Below are positions 1 through 8,199 of a stretch of 46,273 bases of DNA, piece after piece. How positions within the stretch are numbered: position 1 is the first letter of the stretch; each line of letters starts with the position of its first letter. The stretch is from JBMTVN01 sp046047235 (GTDB lineage: Bacteria > Verrucomicrobiota > Verrucomicrobiia > Limisphaerales > JAHDYP01): the NCBI GenBank assembly GCA_046047235.1, contig JBJOII010000021.1, forward strand, positions 1 through 46,273. The letters run 5' to 3'. Made by a program: the position numbers and the translations under genes. The notes beneath the pieces are model-generated. The model made no database searches. It was not told the origin of the DNA and saw only the letters and a list, made by a program, of their open reading frames with translations.

Positions 1-1022
1 GTTCGCCAAAGCCAATCGCAGCGGTCTCCCCAATGCAGAAGGACGGCACGTGCTCTGCGATGGAGGACAGCCTTTTGCAGCCAACGCGCCCAGAGCAGTC
101 GCCGCGCGAATCCCTTGTCGCAACGCCGGGCTATTCTGGTTTGCGCATCCTCCCAGGTTTGCTCGCCACGGCTATAGGCCGCCAGGACTTCGGCAGCCCA
201 GACGGCGGACTCGAGGGCCATCGACATTCCGTTCCCGGTTATGGGTGGGATCATCGTCAGGGCATCACCAACGCAGCAGTCTGTGGTTTTGACTGCACTT
301 GCCGGGTTGAGGTTCAGGCCGGAGACAGCACAGAACGAGTCGGTGATGAACTCTGCCTCCTGCAGGCGTTGGTGGAGCGAGGAGCCGGCCGGGCCGCGGA
401 GGAAATCGCGCCAGTGCGAGGCCAGTTCCGGTAGCGGTCCCTCCACCGCAAACAATCCGCTGGCATTGACCGCCCCGCCGGGCAGTCGGCATAGCCCTAC
501 GTAGGCGTCGCGCAGGAAATGCATTTCCAAATCAGCTTCGAGCGTGACTCCCACGCAGTGGGCCTTGAGTCCGATCCATCTGGAGTGTGGTTGGCTGGTT
601 GCGATGCGTCGTCCGGTAGCACGGACTGTCCCGGCAGGGTATGGGCCCAGGTTAAGCCGATTGCGCTCGTGCAAGATGCCTCCCAATCGCCGGAACTCAG
701 CTGCAAGCAGTTGATCCATGGTGTGGCGAGACAGGCAGAGCGCATTCCGGGGAAGTGCTTTTGTGCGGTAGCGACGGTCTTCCGTATAGAAGGCTGCGGT
801 TCGGGCTTCCAGGGCACCTGCCGCGATGAATTGTGGATACAAGTCCAGCGTCCGGAGGACGTCGATGCCGCCGCCGCATATGAACTCGCCACAGACGCGG
901 TGCCGGGGATAGGAGCCTGCTTCGTAGAGGGTTACGGGGATCTCTTGCCTCCTCAGGGCAATGCCGAGCGTGAGCCCTGCCAGTCCTCCTCCTGCAATCG
1001 TGATGGGATGCAAGCTGTTCAC
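1..1022 (-). CDS. FAD-dependent oxidoreductase, geranylgeranyl-reductase-like (3' end cut by window)
   Basis: The frame is open from a GTG at 1022-1020 to base 1 with no stop, so about 340 residues are visible and the C-terminus lies outside the window. The N-terminus has a Rossmann FAD motif (AGGGLAGLTLGIALRR) followed by YPRHRVCGEF, typical of geranylgeranyl-reductase and flavin hydroxylase families. A second FAD motif, GDALTMIPPITGNGMSMAL, lies in the last third. The GTG overlaps the TGA of the upstream methyltransferase (GTGA, 1022-1019), so the two are probably translationally coupled. After a type III polyketide synthase and a methyltransferase, the likely job is oxidation or reduction of the polyketide product, comparable in arrangement to Streptomyces srsABC. 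The substrate is unknown. Confidence 0.85.
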   Translation of the reverse strand, partial: MNSLHPITIAGGGLAGLTLGIALRRQEIPVTLYEAGSYPRHRVCGEFICGGGIDVLRTLDLYPQFIAAGALEARTAAFYTEDRRYRTKALPRNALCLSRHTMDQLLAAEFRRLGGILHERNRLNLGPYPAGTVRATGRRIATSQPHSRWIGLKAHCVGVTLEADLEMHFLRDAYVGLCRLPGGAVNASGLFAVEGPLPELASHWRDFLRGPAGSSLHQRLQEAEFITDSFCAVSGLNLNPASAVKTTDCCVGDALTMIPPITGNGMSMALESAVWAAEVLAAYSRGEQTWEDAQTRIARRCDKGFARRLLWARWLQKAVLHRRARAVLLHWGDRCDWLWR

Positions 1023-1714
1023 GCGCGTTGGGCCAGGAAAAGTTGGCTGAAAATGCCTGCGCGCTGCTCGCGCAATTGCCAGGTTGATGGATCTGGCCAC
1101 AAGGATGATAGCTCTCCGACCTGGAAGCCGGCCCGAACGCTGACCGTGGCATCGTGTCGAGTTACGGCATTGGCGCCGATGACTCCGAGCATTTTGCTGG
1201 CCACCAGTGACCATGGATCCCGGTGTGGTTCGCAGGCGCAAAACAGGTCTGCCTTGGTGGCGACGGTCCTGAAGAGTGAGGCCAGGCTTTCTGACGTGAA
1301 ATGGTGTAGGAAGAGATTGGTGAACACCCATGTGCCTGATTCAACCGGCTGCTCCTGCAGCCATTCCAACGCGTCCGCTTGTATCACTCTGGGGTTGAAA
1401 CCGAGGCTGGATAGCGCTGCGACGACGGAGGAGTCCCGGACTCCGCTGCGATCCACGAGCAGCAGTTCAGTGCCCCGTGCGAGCGAGGGCAGGCGACGCA
1501 CGCAGTCCAGCAACACGGCGCCATCCCCCGCGCCCAGATCCACGATGCGCCGCGGCCTTGTTCCTGAGGTGGCCGGACGCACTGCATCGGCCATGAGACG
1601 GGCGTTGCCCATGAGGGCATTAATCCAGCGCAGGTCGCGTCGGGAGCCAATTGCAAGGGGGTCGTTGGCCGGCAATTCGTCCAGCAACTCGGGATGGAGA
1701 CTCCGTTTGTTCAT
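1019..1714 (-). CDS. SAM-dependent methyltransferase of the type III PKS operon
   Basis: Class I SAM-dependent methyltransferase of 231 residues. Motif I is RIVDLGAGDGAVLL (VDLGAGDG at about residues 58-65), followed by an acidic strand end (LLLVDRSG) and a post-motif segment WVFTNLFLHHF. I chose the ATG at 1714 (MNKRSLHPELL). The frame is open further upstream to 1843, but that would overlap the PKS gene and adds non-conserved sequence. The start lies 22 bp after the PKS stop and the stop overlaps the next gene by four bases, so the three genes form one operon. It probably O- or C-methylates the PKS-derived ring; the acceptor cannot be read from sequence. Confidence 0.85.
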   Translation of the reverse strand: MNKRSLHPELLDELPANDPLAIGSRRDLRWINALMGNARLMADAVRPATSGTRPRRIVDLGAGDGAVLLDCVRRLPSLARGTELLLVDRSGVRDSSVVAALSSLGFNPRVIQADALEWLQEQPVESGTWVFTNLFLHHFTSESLASLFRTVATKADLFCACEPHRDPWSLVASKMLGVIGANAVTRHDATVSVRAGFQVGELSSLWPDPSTWQLREQRAGIFSQLFLAQRA

Positions 1715-1736
1715 GATTCGGCCGGCTGAGAGTGGG

Positions 1737-2795
1737 TTATTGGACCTGCAATAGAGCGCCATGGCAACTGAACCCGGCGCCGAACGAACATAACCACCAC
1801 CAACCTCCACTGGCTCCTCCGGCAAGGGCACGCTGCAGGGCAAAATACAGGCTGGCGCTGCTCATATTGCCGTACTCCCGCAGTACCTCCGCGCTCCACT
1901 GCAAATCGTCCGGGTCGAGGTTCAGCTTTTGCCGCAAGGCCTTGAGCACGTCACGTCCGCCGGGATGCATCATCCAACCCCGGATGGCTTCGCGGGATAC
2001 GGACGACTTGGTCAATGCTTGCTCCAATACCTCTGCAGCTGCGTCGGCCGCCATGGCTGGCACCTCCGGCTTGAGGATGTTGCGCAGGAGACCACCCCGC
2101 TGTTCAAAGCGAAGTTCGTCACGCTGGGCTGGCTTAAGGACCGAGGCAGCGCCTTTCCATTCCATGCGGCGGGAGTGCTCAGCCGGGTTGCGAGACCATA
2201 CTGCCGCGCCTGCGCCGTCGCCAAACAAGCAGTTGCTGATCAGGACTCCAGGGTCATCATCGAAGTAGGTCGCGGCGCTGCAGACCTCGACGCAGACCGA
2301 CAGCACCTTGTTGGCGCGATCCCCGGCCAGCAAGGCTTCAGCCGTTCTCCAGTTCGGTATAGCCGCGCCGCATCCCTGACCCACCAGGTCCAGGGCAAGC
2401 ACATTGGCCGGCAGTGCAAGGCGTTCCGCCACATAGCTGGTCAGTCCCGGGCAGAGATAGCCTGTGCATGTGCTGATGACGACGGCGTCGATGTCACTGG
2501 CCTTGCAGTGTGCGTTGTTCAGTGCCCGTTCGGCTGCCTGCGCGGCGATCAAAGGTGCATGGTGGGCGAACCGGTGGTGCAGGGTATCCGGGTTGAGGTC
2601 GAGTCCTTCCGCGATGCTGTTCAGTGCGAGGTGTCTGGCTTCGATGCCGTTGTTGCCGAGGAGGACTTTGCGCAGGATCGAGCGGGAGCGCGGTTGCAGG
2701 GTCGCAAAAAGTCCAGAGGTCTGAAGGGCTTCGTAACACTCCCGCTGTGTGTAGCGGTGTGGAGGTATGCTGGTGCCGAGTCCAGTGATGAACAT
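1737..2795 (-). CDS. Type III polyketide synthase (chalcone/stilbene synthase family)
   Basis: Protein of 352 residues, the normal length for a type III PKS. The full catalytic triad is present: Cys142 in GQGCGAA, His277 in WMMHPGG, Asn310 in REYGNMSSAS. The gatekeeper region (NCLFGDGAGAAVW) and the C-terminal glycine loop (SFGAGFS) are also present. I took the ATG at 2795 (MFITGLGTSIPPHRYTQ), which begins at the conserved thiolase-fold N-terminus; an upstream in-frame start at 2939 would add 48 low-complexity residues. These enzymes extend an acyl-CoA starter with malonyl-CoA and cyclise it to pyrones or resorcinols. First gene of the minus-strand operon, divergent from the flavoprotein at 3240. 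Starter and ring type cannot be predicted. Confidence 0.93.
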   Translation of the reverse strand: MFITGLGTSIPPHRYTQRECYEALQTSGLFATLQPRSRSILRKVLLGNNGIEARHLALNSIAEGLDLNPDTLHHRFAHHAPLIAAQAAERALNNAHCKASDIDAVVISTCTGYLCPGLTSYVAERLALPANVLALDLVGQGCGAAIPNWRTAEALLAGDRANKVLSVCVEVCSAATYFDDDPGVLISNCLFGDGAGAAVWSRNPAEHSRRMEWKGAASVLKPAQRDELRFEQRGGLLRNILKPEVPAMAADAAAEVLEQALTKSSVSREAIRGWMMHPGGRDVLKALRQKLNLDPDDLQWSAEVLREYGNMSSASLYFALQRALAGGASGGWWWLCSFGAGFSCHGALLQVQ

Positions 2796-3239
2796 GCCGA
2801 AGAGTAGCGCAGGACTTGCAAATAAGCCAAATTGACGGGTTGAGTTTTCAGGCAAGATGGGGCAGGGCGCGGCAGCGTGTTTTGAAGCCGGTTCCGCGAG
2901 GCCTCCTTCACCTCCGGCCTGTCGTGCTTGATATGACACAGAGGTGGAGTGACCGATATGACCCCGGCTCGGTGAACCCGGCGCAAGAGCAGTTGCCGAA
3001 CCTCGTTGGGGCCCGGCATTGTGATGCCGGATTCCGTTCGCGAAGCAGGCTGAAGGTCAGGTCGACCCCTGATGCCTCTGGGATTTAGTTCGAAGGGGCG
3101 AGTTGAAGGCGGTGCATGGAACAGGCGGGGAGCTGTTGCTCACTGGTGGTGATCCGAGGTCGAGAGGTTTACCTCATTGCGACAGCCATCCGACGGGAAA
3201 CGATTTCCCGGGAAAACAAACTCTGATTTAGTTTCGCCC
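2796..3239. other. Divergent intergenic region
   Basis: The 444 bp between the divergent PKS and flavoprotein genes must hold promoters for both. No convincing coding frame was seen. The one clear structure is a 7-bp inverted repeat at 3194-3210, listed separately. Confidence 0.5.
3194..3210. promoter_or_regulatory. Perfect inverted repeat, possible operator
   Basis: CGGGAAA, a 3-base spacer CGA, then TTTCCCG: two perfect 7-bp arms ending 30 bases before the start codon of the flavoprotein gene at 3240. The position fits an operator or a 5' UTR hairpin that could limit translation. The regulator is unknown. Confidence 0.4.
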
Positions 3240-4484
3240 ATGAGCGCTACAGGAAAGCAGGTGGTGATTGTGGGTGGCGGGCTGGCAGGCTTGGCTTGTG
3301 CTGTGCGCTTGCATGAGGCCGGTGCCCGGCCCCTCGTGGTTGAGGCTGGCGATGCCGCCGGTGGTAGAGTCCGCACAGATCAGGTCGATGGATTCCTGCT
3401 GGACCGTGGTTTTCAGGTGTTTCTCGACGCGTATCCGGAAGCCGGAAGCCTACTGGACAAGGGAAAGTTGGATCTGCGTGCGTTTAGACCGGGTGCACTC
3501 ATTTATCAGAACTCCGGCATGCGGCGAGTGATGGATGTCTTCCGCGAGCCGCGTCATCTCATCGAAAGCGCCATGGCTCCGGTTGGATCGTTTGCCGACA
3601 AACTTCGGGTGGCAAGGCTGCGATGGCGCTTGATGAGGTGTTCCACGGCGGAAATCGTGCGGCATGAAGATATACGCACAGAAGATTATCTCAGGCGCGA
3701 GGGGTTCTCGGCATCGATGATTGAGGGGTTCTTCCGGTCGTTTTATGGGGGCATTTTTCTCGAGCGCGAACTTCAGACCTCAAGCCGGATGTTCGAATTC
3801 ACCTTTAAAATGTTTTCGCAGGGGAGTGCCACGTTACCTTCGAAGGGCATGGAGGAAATCCCACGGCAATTGGCTGGGCGTCTGGCGGCGGGTTCCATTC
3901 GTCTTGGTGCCCGGGTCACGTCAGTGGAGCAGGGAAGCATCACCCTTGAGTGTGGGGAACAGATTCAAGGCGATGCAGTGGTTGTGGCCACCGATGCATC
4001 GACAGCGGCCGCGTTGATCCCTGAAGAACCTGCTCCGGAGCCCCTCTGGCGTTCGGTGACCTGCCTGTATTTCGCGGCGGACCGCTCCCCGCTTGGTGAG
4101 TCCATCATCGCTTTGAATGGAACCGACACCGGCTTGGTGAATAACGTCTGCGTCCCATCGGACCTCTCGCCGGATTATGCTCCGGCAGGTCAGGCACTGG
4201 TTTCCGTGAGTGTTTTGGGAACCGTTCACCCTGCCGACCTCCAATCATCGGTTTTGGCAGAGCTTGAGACGTGGTTTGGCAGCGCCGTGCGTCAGTGGCG
4301 ACACCTCCGCACGTATCGGATCGAAAAGGCGCTTCCGCGACAGGCGCCCGGCAGCGGATTCGCCGGGCCGGGCTTCCGCAAGAAAGCCGGCCTGTACGTC
4401 TGCGGGGATCATCTTTGGAGTGCGTCGATTGAGGGCTCAATCCTCTCGGGGCTGCGAACCGCAGACGCGATCCTGGGATCATGA
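3240..4484 (+). CDS. FAD-dependent amine oxidase / phytoene-desaturase-like oxidoreductase
   Basis: Protein of 414 residues. The N-terminus is a dinucleotide-binding motif (VVIVGGGLAGLACAVRL) followed by EAGDAAGGRVRTDQVDGFLLDRGFQVF, the signature of the NAD(P)/FAD-dependent family that includes carotenoid desaturases and isomerases. The C-terminus has the FAD-closing motif YVCGDHLWSASIEGSILSGLRTA. The start at 3240 was preferred over an upstream in-frame start at 3177 because the Rossmann strand begins a few residues later. It probably oxidises, reduces or isomerises a lipophilic substrate. No phytoene synthase or other carotenoid gene is in the window, so carotenoid chemistry is only a possibility. 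Confidence 0.85.
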   Translation: MSATGKQVVIVGGGLAGLACAVRLHEAGARPLVVEAGDAAGGRVRTDQVDGFLLDRGFQVFLDAYPEAGSLLDKGKLDLRAFRPGALIYQNSGMRRVMDVFREPRHLIESAMAPVGSFADKLRVARLRWRLMRCSTAEIVRHEDIRTEDYLRREGFSASMIEGFFRSFYGGIFLERELQTSSRMFEFTFKMFSQGSATLPSKGMEEIPRQLAGRLAAGSIRLGARVTSVEQGSITLECGEQIQGDAVVVATDASTAAALIPEEPAPEPLWRSVTCLYFAADRSPLGESIIALNGTDTGLVNNVCVPSDLSPDYAPAGQALVSVSVLGTVHPADLQSSVLAELETWFGSAVRQWRHLRTYRIEKALPRQAPGSGFAGPGFRKKAGLYVCGDHLWSASIEGSILSGLRTADAILGS

Positions 4485-4586
4485 CGAATCCCCCTGGCTA
4501 TGATCATGGACCTCATTTCAATCGAAGACCCTTGTCCTGACACGGGCACGCAGGGTTTCTGCTTCCTGGGACGTTGGTAGCGAGTT

Positions 4587-5012
4587 ATGCAGCTCCTCTT
4601 CGTCATTCATTGTGCGGTCACCTGGGCGCTTGTCGGGCTGATCTGGACGATTCAGGTTGTCCATTACCCTCTGCTTCGAGCCGTGGGGCGTGAAGGCTTT
4701 GTCGCCTATCACGCCCGCCATATGGCACTCATCACATGGGTGGTGGGACCGCTGATGCTGACTGAGCTCGGTACTGCTGTCTGGTTACTCTATCTGGGTG
4801 AACGTTCGCTGCTCTTCGCAACAAGCCTGGGTGCACTGGCCTTGAACTGGGGCTCCACCCGGTTTTGCCAGGTGCCACTGCATCAGGCACTGACTCAGGG
4901 TTACGATCCCAACGCTCTACAACGCCTCGTGCGTTCCAATATCTGGCGTACGACAGGCTGGACAGTTCGCGGGATCTGTCTCGCTGTATTGATGCTCCAG
5001 CGGTTGCGGTAG
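4587..5012 (+). CDS. Small integral membrane protein, about four TM helices
   Basis: Protein of 141 residues, mostly hydrophobic, with about four predicted membrane helices: near residues 5-25, 48-68, 75-92 and 120-138. Polar features include WTIQVVHYPLL in the first loop and YHARHM before helix 2. Small membrane proteins with a WxxQVxxYP segment are common in bacteria and carry only DUF names. It lies 102 bp after the flavoprotein gene on the same strand and may be co-transcribed. Function unknown. Confidence 0.7.
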   Translation: MQLLFVIHCAVTWALVGLIWTIQVVHYPLLRAVGREGFVAYHARHMALITWVVGPLMLTELGTAVWLLYLGERSLLFATSLGALALNWGSTRFCQVPLHQALTQGYDPNALQRLVRSNIWRTTGWTVRGICLAVLMLQRLR

Positions 5013-5360
5013 TCTTTACTCCGACTCCGATCCAGGGGCTCCGGCATAGCTGCCGTAACCAACGGGCGTTGGTCCTGGTCTAGCGAAGGGAAGGGGCCTC
5101 CTGCCGGGGGAGAGAATGGGATAGGAGATCGAGGACGTTTGGGCCACGGTGTAAACAGTTCGTGGAAATCTGCCCTCCCGCTCCTTTCGGCCTCCGGTGT
5201 CGAAACTGATGAGTGAAAGGGCTGTCCCAGTGGAGAGGCAATTTCACGTGGATCACCGCACAGGGCGGGCGTAGCTTGTCATTCATGGATCACCCCAGTC
5301 GGGGGGGCATGCGGCGCAGGCATTGCCGATCCGGCTTAGTCCAAGTGAGATGAGCAGGCC
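5013..5360. other. Intergenic region with one hairpin
   Basis: 348 bp without a believable coding frame. A near-perfect palindrome at 5058-5073 (ACCAACG, GG, CGTTGGT) lies 46 bases after the stop of the membrane protein gene. It could form a hairpin, but no T-tract follows it, so it is a weak terminator candidate. Nothing else was recognised before the start at 5361. Confidence 0.4.
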
Positions 5361-6710
5361 ATGAACCAACCCATCATCAACGGTGAGGTTGCCCCCGCGT
5401 CGATCGATACCGCGTTGGATCCATCTACCCGCCGGGGCTTGGGGCTGCGCAACGGGGCTCTGGGTCCAGTGTTCTGTCTCATGGCACTGCTCACGTGCTT
5501 GGGCTGTGGTTGTGCCAGCTACAAACCTGGCCCGGCCTCATACCGTCCCTATCTGGAGAGAGCGATCACCAAGAGCACCGGTCCCATAACCGCCTCGGTC
5601 GTAGTCCTGAACCGTGACGAAGCGGAGCGGACATTCGGCTTGCCGTTGCATAAGCGGAACATCCAGCCTGTTTGGCTGCGACTCCAGAACGCTTCCACGA
5701 ATCAATACTATTTCCTGCCCGTCGGCCTCGACCCGGACTACCACCCCTCGGCTGAAGTCGCATACATGTATCGGAAGGCACTGAATCCCTCGCGCAATCG
5801 GAAGATAGCGGAGGCGATGGAGCACTGGGAAATTCCAATCGCGTTGCCCGCCACTGGATCCAACGAAGGCTTCGTTTTCTCAAACTACGATCCGGGAGCC
5901 AAGTTTGTCCGGATCGACGTTCATGGTAATGGGGAACACTATGTTCTCGAGTTTTCGGCACCGGTTCCAGGTCGCCGGCTCGACTACCAGAGGGTTGATT
6001 TCGCGACCCTCTACGACTCGGTTGATTTTCCCGACTTGGATCTGGCTGCGTTTCGTGAGGCGGTTGAGGATCTTCCGGCAAACACCACAGACAAGAGAGG
6101 GAACGGGGGAGGCGATCCCTTGAATCTGGTCGTGGTGGCAGACGAACACGACGAGTTCGGCAGGGCTCTGCTCCGCAACAACTGGGATGTCACTGAGGCG
6201 CTCACATTGGGGAATGCCCTGCGCTTGGTTCGCGCCTTTGTCGTGCAATCAGAGTGGCGAACTTCACCCGTCAGTTCCCTCTACGTGTTTGGCCGGCCCC
6301 AGGATCTCGCTATGCAGAAAGCCCGGGCCACCATCCACCAGCGTAATCACCTCCGCCTCTGGTTGGCCCCGTTTACCGTCGAGGGCCGCCATGTGATGGT
6401 GGGACAGATTAGTCGGGATATCGGTCTCCGATTCTCTTTTAAGGCTCCGGGTTTCTGGACGCACAAGATTGATCCCGACACCGACGAGGCACGCGATTAC
6501 CTTGCCCAGGAAATGCTCCTATCCGGTTCCGTGGGGCGGCTTGCCTGGATGCAGGGCGTCGGACCAAGGACACGAGACGATCCGGGGCGCAACCTGACCG
6601 GGGACCCATGGTGGACAGACGGTCGCCGGGTGATCCTCTTCCTGACTGCCCAGCAGATTGAGCCCGCCCAGGTCGAGTTGATGGATTGGAGTTCCGACAC
6701 CGGCAACTGA
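5361..6710 (+). CDS. Exported lipoprotein with LssY_C-type domain
   Basis: Protein of 449 residues. Residues 33-51 are hydrophobic and end in CLGCGCAS, a probable lipobox (Cys49 or Cys51), after an unusually long polar N-region. The C-terminal half (about 240-430) matches the LssY C-terminal domain: DPLNLVVVADEHDEFG, then YVFGRPQDLAMQK, RNHLRLWLAPF and THKIDPDTDEARDYL. In other bacteria this domain is often fused to or beside DedA or PAP2 membrane enzymes. Here it stands alone on a lipoprotein. It is probably anchored to a membrane facing the periplasm. Biochemical role unknown. It converges on the broken DUF1080 gene 29 bp downstream. Confidence 0.75.
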   Translation: MNQPIINGEVAPASIDTALDPSTRRGLGLRNGALGPVFCLMALLTCLGCGCASYKPGPASYRPYLERAITKSTGPITASVVVLNRDEAERTFGLPLHKRNIQPVWLRLQNASTNQYYFLPVGLDPDYHPSAEVAYMYRKALNPSRNRKIAEAMEHWEIPIALPATGSNEGFVFSNYDPGAKFVRIDVHGNGEHYVLEFSAPVPGRRLDYQRVDFATLYDSVDFPDLDLAAFREAVEDLPANTTDKRGNGGGDPLNLVVVADEHDEFGRALLRNNWDVTEALTLGNALRLVRAFVVQSEWRTSPVSSLYVFGRPQDLAMQKARATIHQRNHLRLWLAPFTVEGRHVMVGQISRDIGLRFSFKAPGFWTHKIDPDTDEARDYLAQEMLLSGSVGRLAWMQGVGPRTRDDPGRNLTGDPWWTDGRRVILFLTAQQIEPAQVELMDWSSDTGN

Positions 6711-6739
6711 ATTACCTTCGTGGTCCGGGGAAGAAGGGA

Positions 6740-7459
6740 TTACTTCAGTTCCAGTTCCTGGATCCAGACGTTGCGGAATTGTACCGGGTTGTTGTGTCCC
6801 TGCAGTTTGATGGGGAGAGCTTCCGGTCCCTCCTTTTTTCCTGCTCCCGTCTTGGTGGGGATGGCAAAGTCATCATGAATCAACTGCTGATTCTGGTAGA
6901 CGGTGATGCGGGCATTCTCGATCTTTTGTTGGTTTTCGAAACGTGCGGCACGGAAAACGATGTCGTAGCTTTGCCATTCGCCCGCCTTTTTGCAGACCAG
7001 TTGGTCAGGCTTTTTGAGCCGATAAAGGCTACCGCAATAGCTGGCCTTGTAGTCCTCCTTGGCAATGCCCTAGGAGTTGAGTATTTGCACTTCGTAGCGC
7101 TGCTGGATGTAGATCCCGGAGTTGCCATTACTCTCACGGTCCTCGGTGTCGTTGGTCTCGTTGACGTTGAATTCCACGTGCATGCGAAAATCCTGATAGG
7201 CCTTCCTGGTGAGCAGGCTGTCCCATCCGACGGGTGCGGTGAGCACGCCGTTAGTGAAGGCCCATCCCTTCCTGCCTTCGGTTTCCGGGACCAAGTTGTA
7301 GCCTGTTGGGCTGACGAGTTGGAGTGCATCAGCTGGAGGTTGCGGGTTGGGGATCTCAATGAGCCCTCGAGTCGTGCCAGGTTCAGCGGCACGCCCGGAT
7401 GAAGCGAGCAGGAACAGGGTGAATGCAACGAGCGGGATGGTGAGCGAGCGGGAATGCAT
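6740..7459 (-). pseudogene. DUF1080 (3-keto-disaccharide hydrolase family) exported protein with in-frame TAG
   Basis: The frame starts at ATG 7459 with a signal peptide (MHSRSLTIPLVAFTLFLLASSG, cleavage near GRAAE) and reads the DUF1080 beta-sandwich to YEVQILNS. It meets TAG at 7072-7070, then continues open in the same frame to TAA at 6742-6740. The downstream part still reads as the family: GIAKEDYKASYCGSLY, GEWQSYDIVFRAARFENQQ, and the ending RNVWIQELELK. Homologues usually have a Tyr after EVQILDS, so a single base change from TAC or TAT explains the stop. Intact length would be about 239 residues. Members act on sugars in the periplasm. Either a recent nonsense pseudogene or a sequencing error. 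Confidence 0.8.
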
Positions 7460-8199
7460 GTCAGAATGAGTGTAGGATACTTGCGCGGCGTTGTTGGCTT
7501 TTTGATATGAAATAGGCGGTCTGACGATTGAACCCGACGAGGTTTTCGCCGTCCAATGAATAGTGCTGAGGGCTAGTGCCATCCGGCTTCATTGATTTCC
7601 TGAGATGAGTCGAATCTGGCGGAGCCACTGATTCAGCTGGCCTTTGGTCAGGGCGGCGCCAGGGTGCGCAACGTCCGAAACCTTTGCTAAAGTCCCGAGG
7701 AATTGGGGATTACGGGTGGATAGTGAACGATAGGTCCCAGCCACCCTTCCCGGTAGACACTTTCCGGGTGGAGGGTCGTTGTGGAGTCTCTCCTGGGTGG
7801 GGCAGACTTACGCCTGGTGGCAAGGAGGTGGACGTTGAGACGCTTGTGAAGCCGGGTCCGGTCTCGAACAATCCCACGATTGGAGGTGGTGTGGATTCGG
7901 TTGAGTGAGTCTACGGCGGTGTTCTCAGACTCCGCGGCAGGTCTGTCTGCGTAGACTACGCGGTAATGTTCCGAGGGGGTGCGTCTGACTGGCTGAGCGA
8001 GAGAGACCCCGTAGTCTGACAGGTGCGACGGGGCGGCAACCCGTTCCGGGTGAATTGCCCGCGACCCGTCATCAAGGTTTCTCAGGCCAAAGTAAGTCTG
8101 ATGTCGGCTTGACGTCTTCAGTGTTGGAATAAGACTATCTACGTATCTCTTGCCGCCTACTTCCAAAACGGTCTTCTTGGAAGGGTGCGGGAGCCCAGT
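7460..8199. other. Long intergenic region upstream of kaiC
   Basis: 740 bp between the divergent DUF1080 and kaiC genes. Open frames here have no recognisable motif and were rejected. Structures seen are an odd palindrome GCGTAG-A-CTACGC at 7949-7961, direct repeats GTCTGAC at 7983-7989 and 8014-8020 (31 bp apart, with a further copy at 7519-7525), and a promoter-like TTGACG at 8109-8114. Together they suggest regulated transcription of the kai operon. Confidence 0.45.
8109..8138 (+). promoter_or_regulatory. Candidate sigma70-like promoter for kaiCB operon
   Basis: TTGACG at 8109-8114 is one base from the -35 consensus. GACTAT at 8133-8138, 18 bp further on, is a poor -10 match (3 of 6). It lies about 60 bp before the kaiC start and is the best candidate seen, but it is weak. 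Confidence 0.3.

Noticed and set aside
519..1754. Plus-strand open frame of 411 codons opposite the methyltransferase and flavoprotein
   Set aside because: It lies antisense to two genes with clear family motifs. Its translation is Ser/Arg/Cys-rich with no motif, typical of GC-rich shadow frames.
1929..2807. Plus-strand open frame of 292 codons opposite the type III PKS
   Set aside because: The opposite strand carries an intact catalytic triad, and this frame shows no recognisable domain or ribosome site.
6686..7402. Plus-strand open frame of 238 codons opposite the DUF1080 gene
   Set aside because: The minus strand reads DUF1080 on both sides of one TAG. The plus frame has no family features and overlaps the preceding gene.
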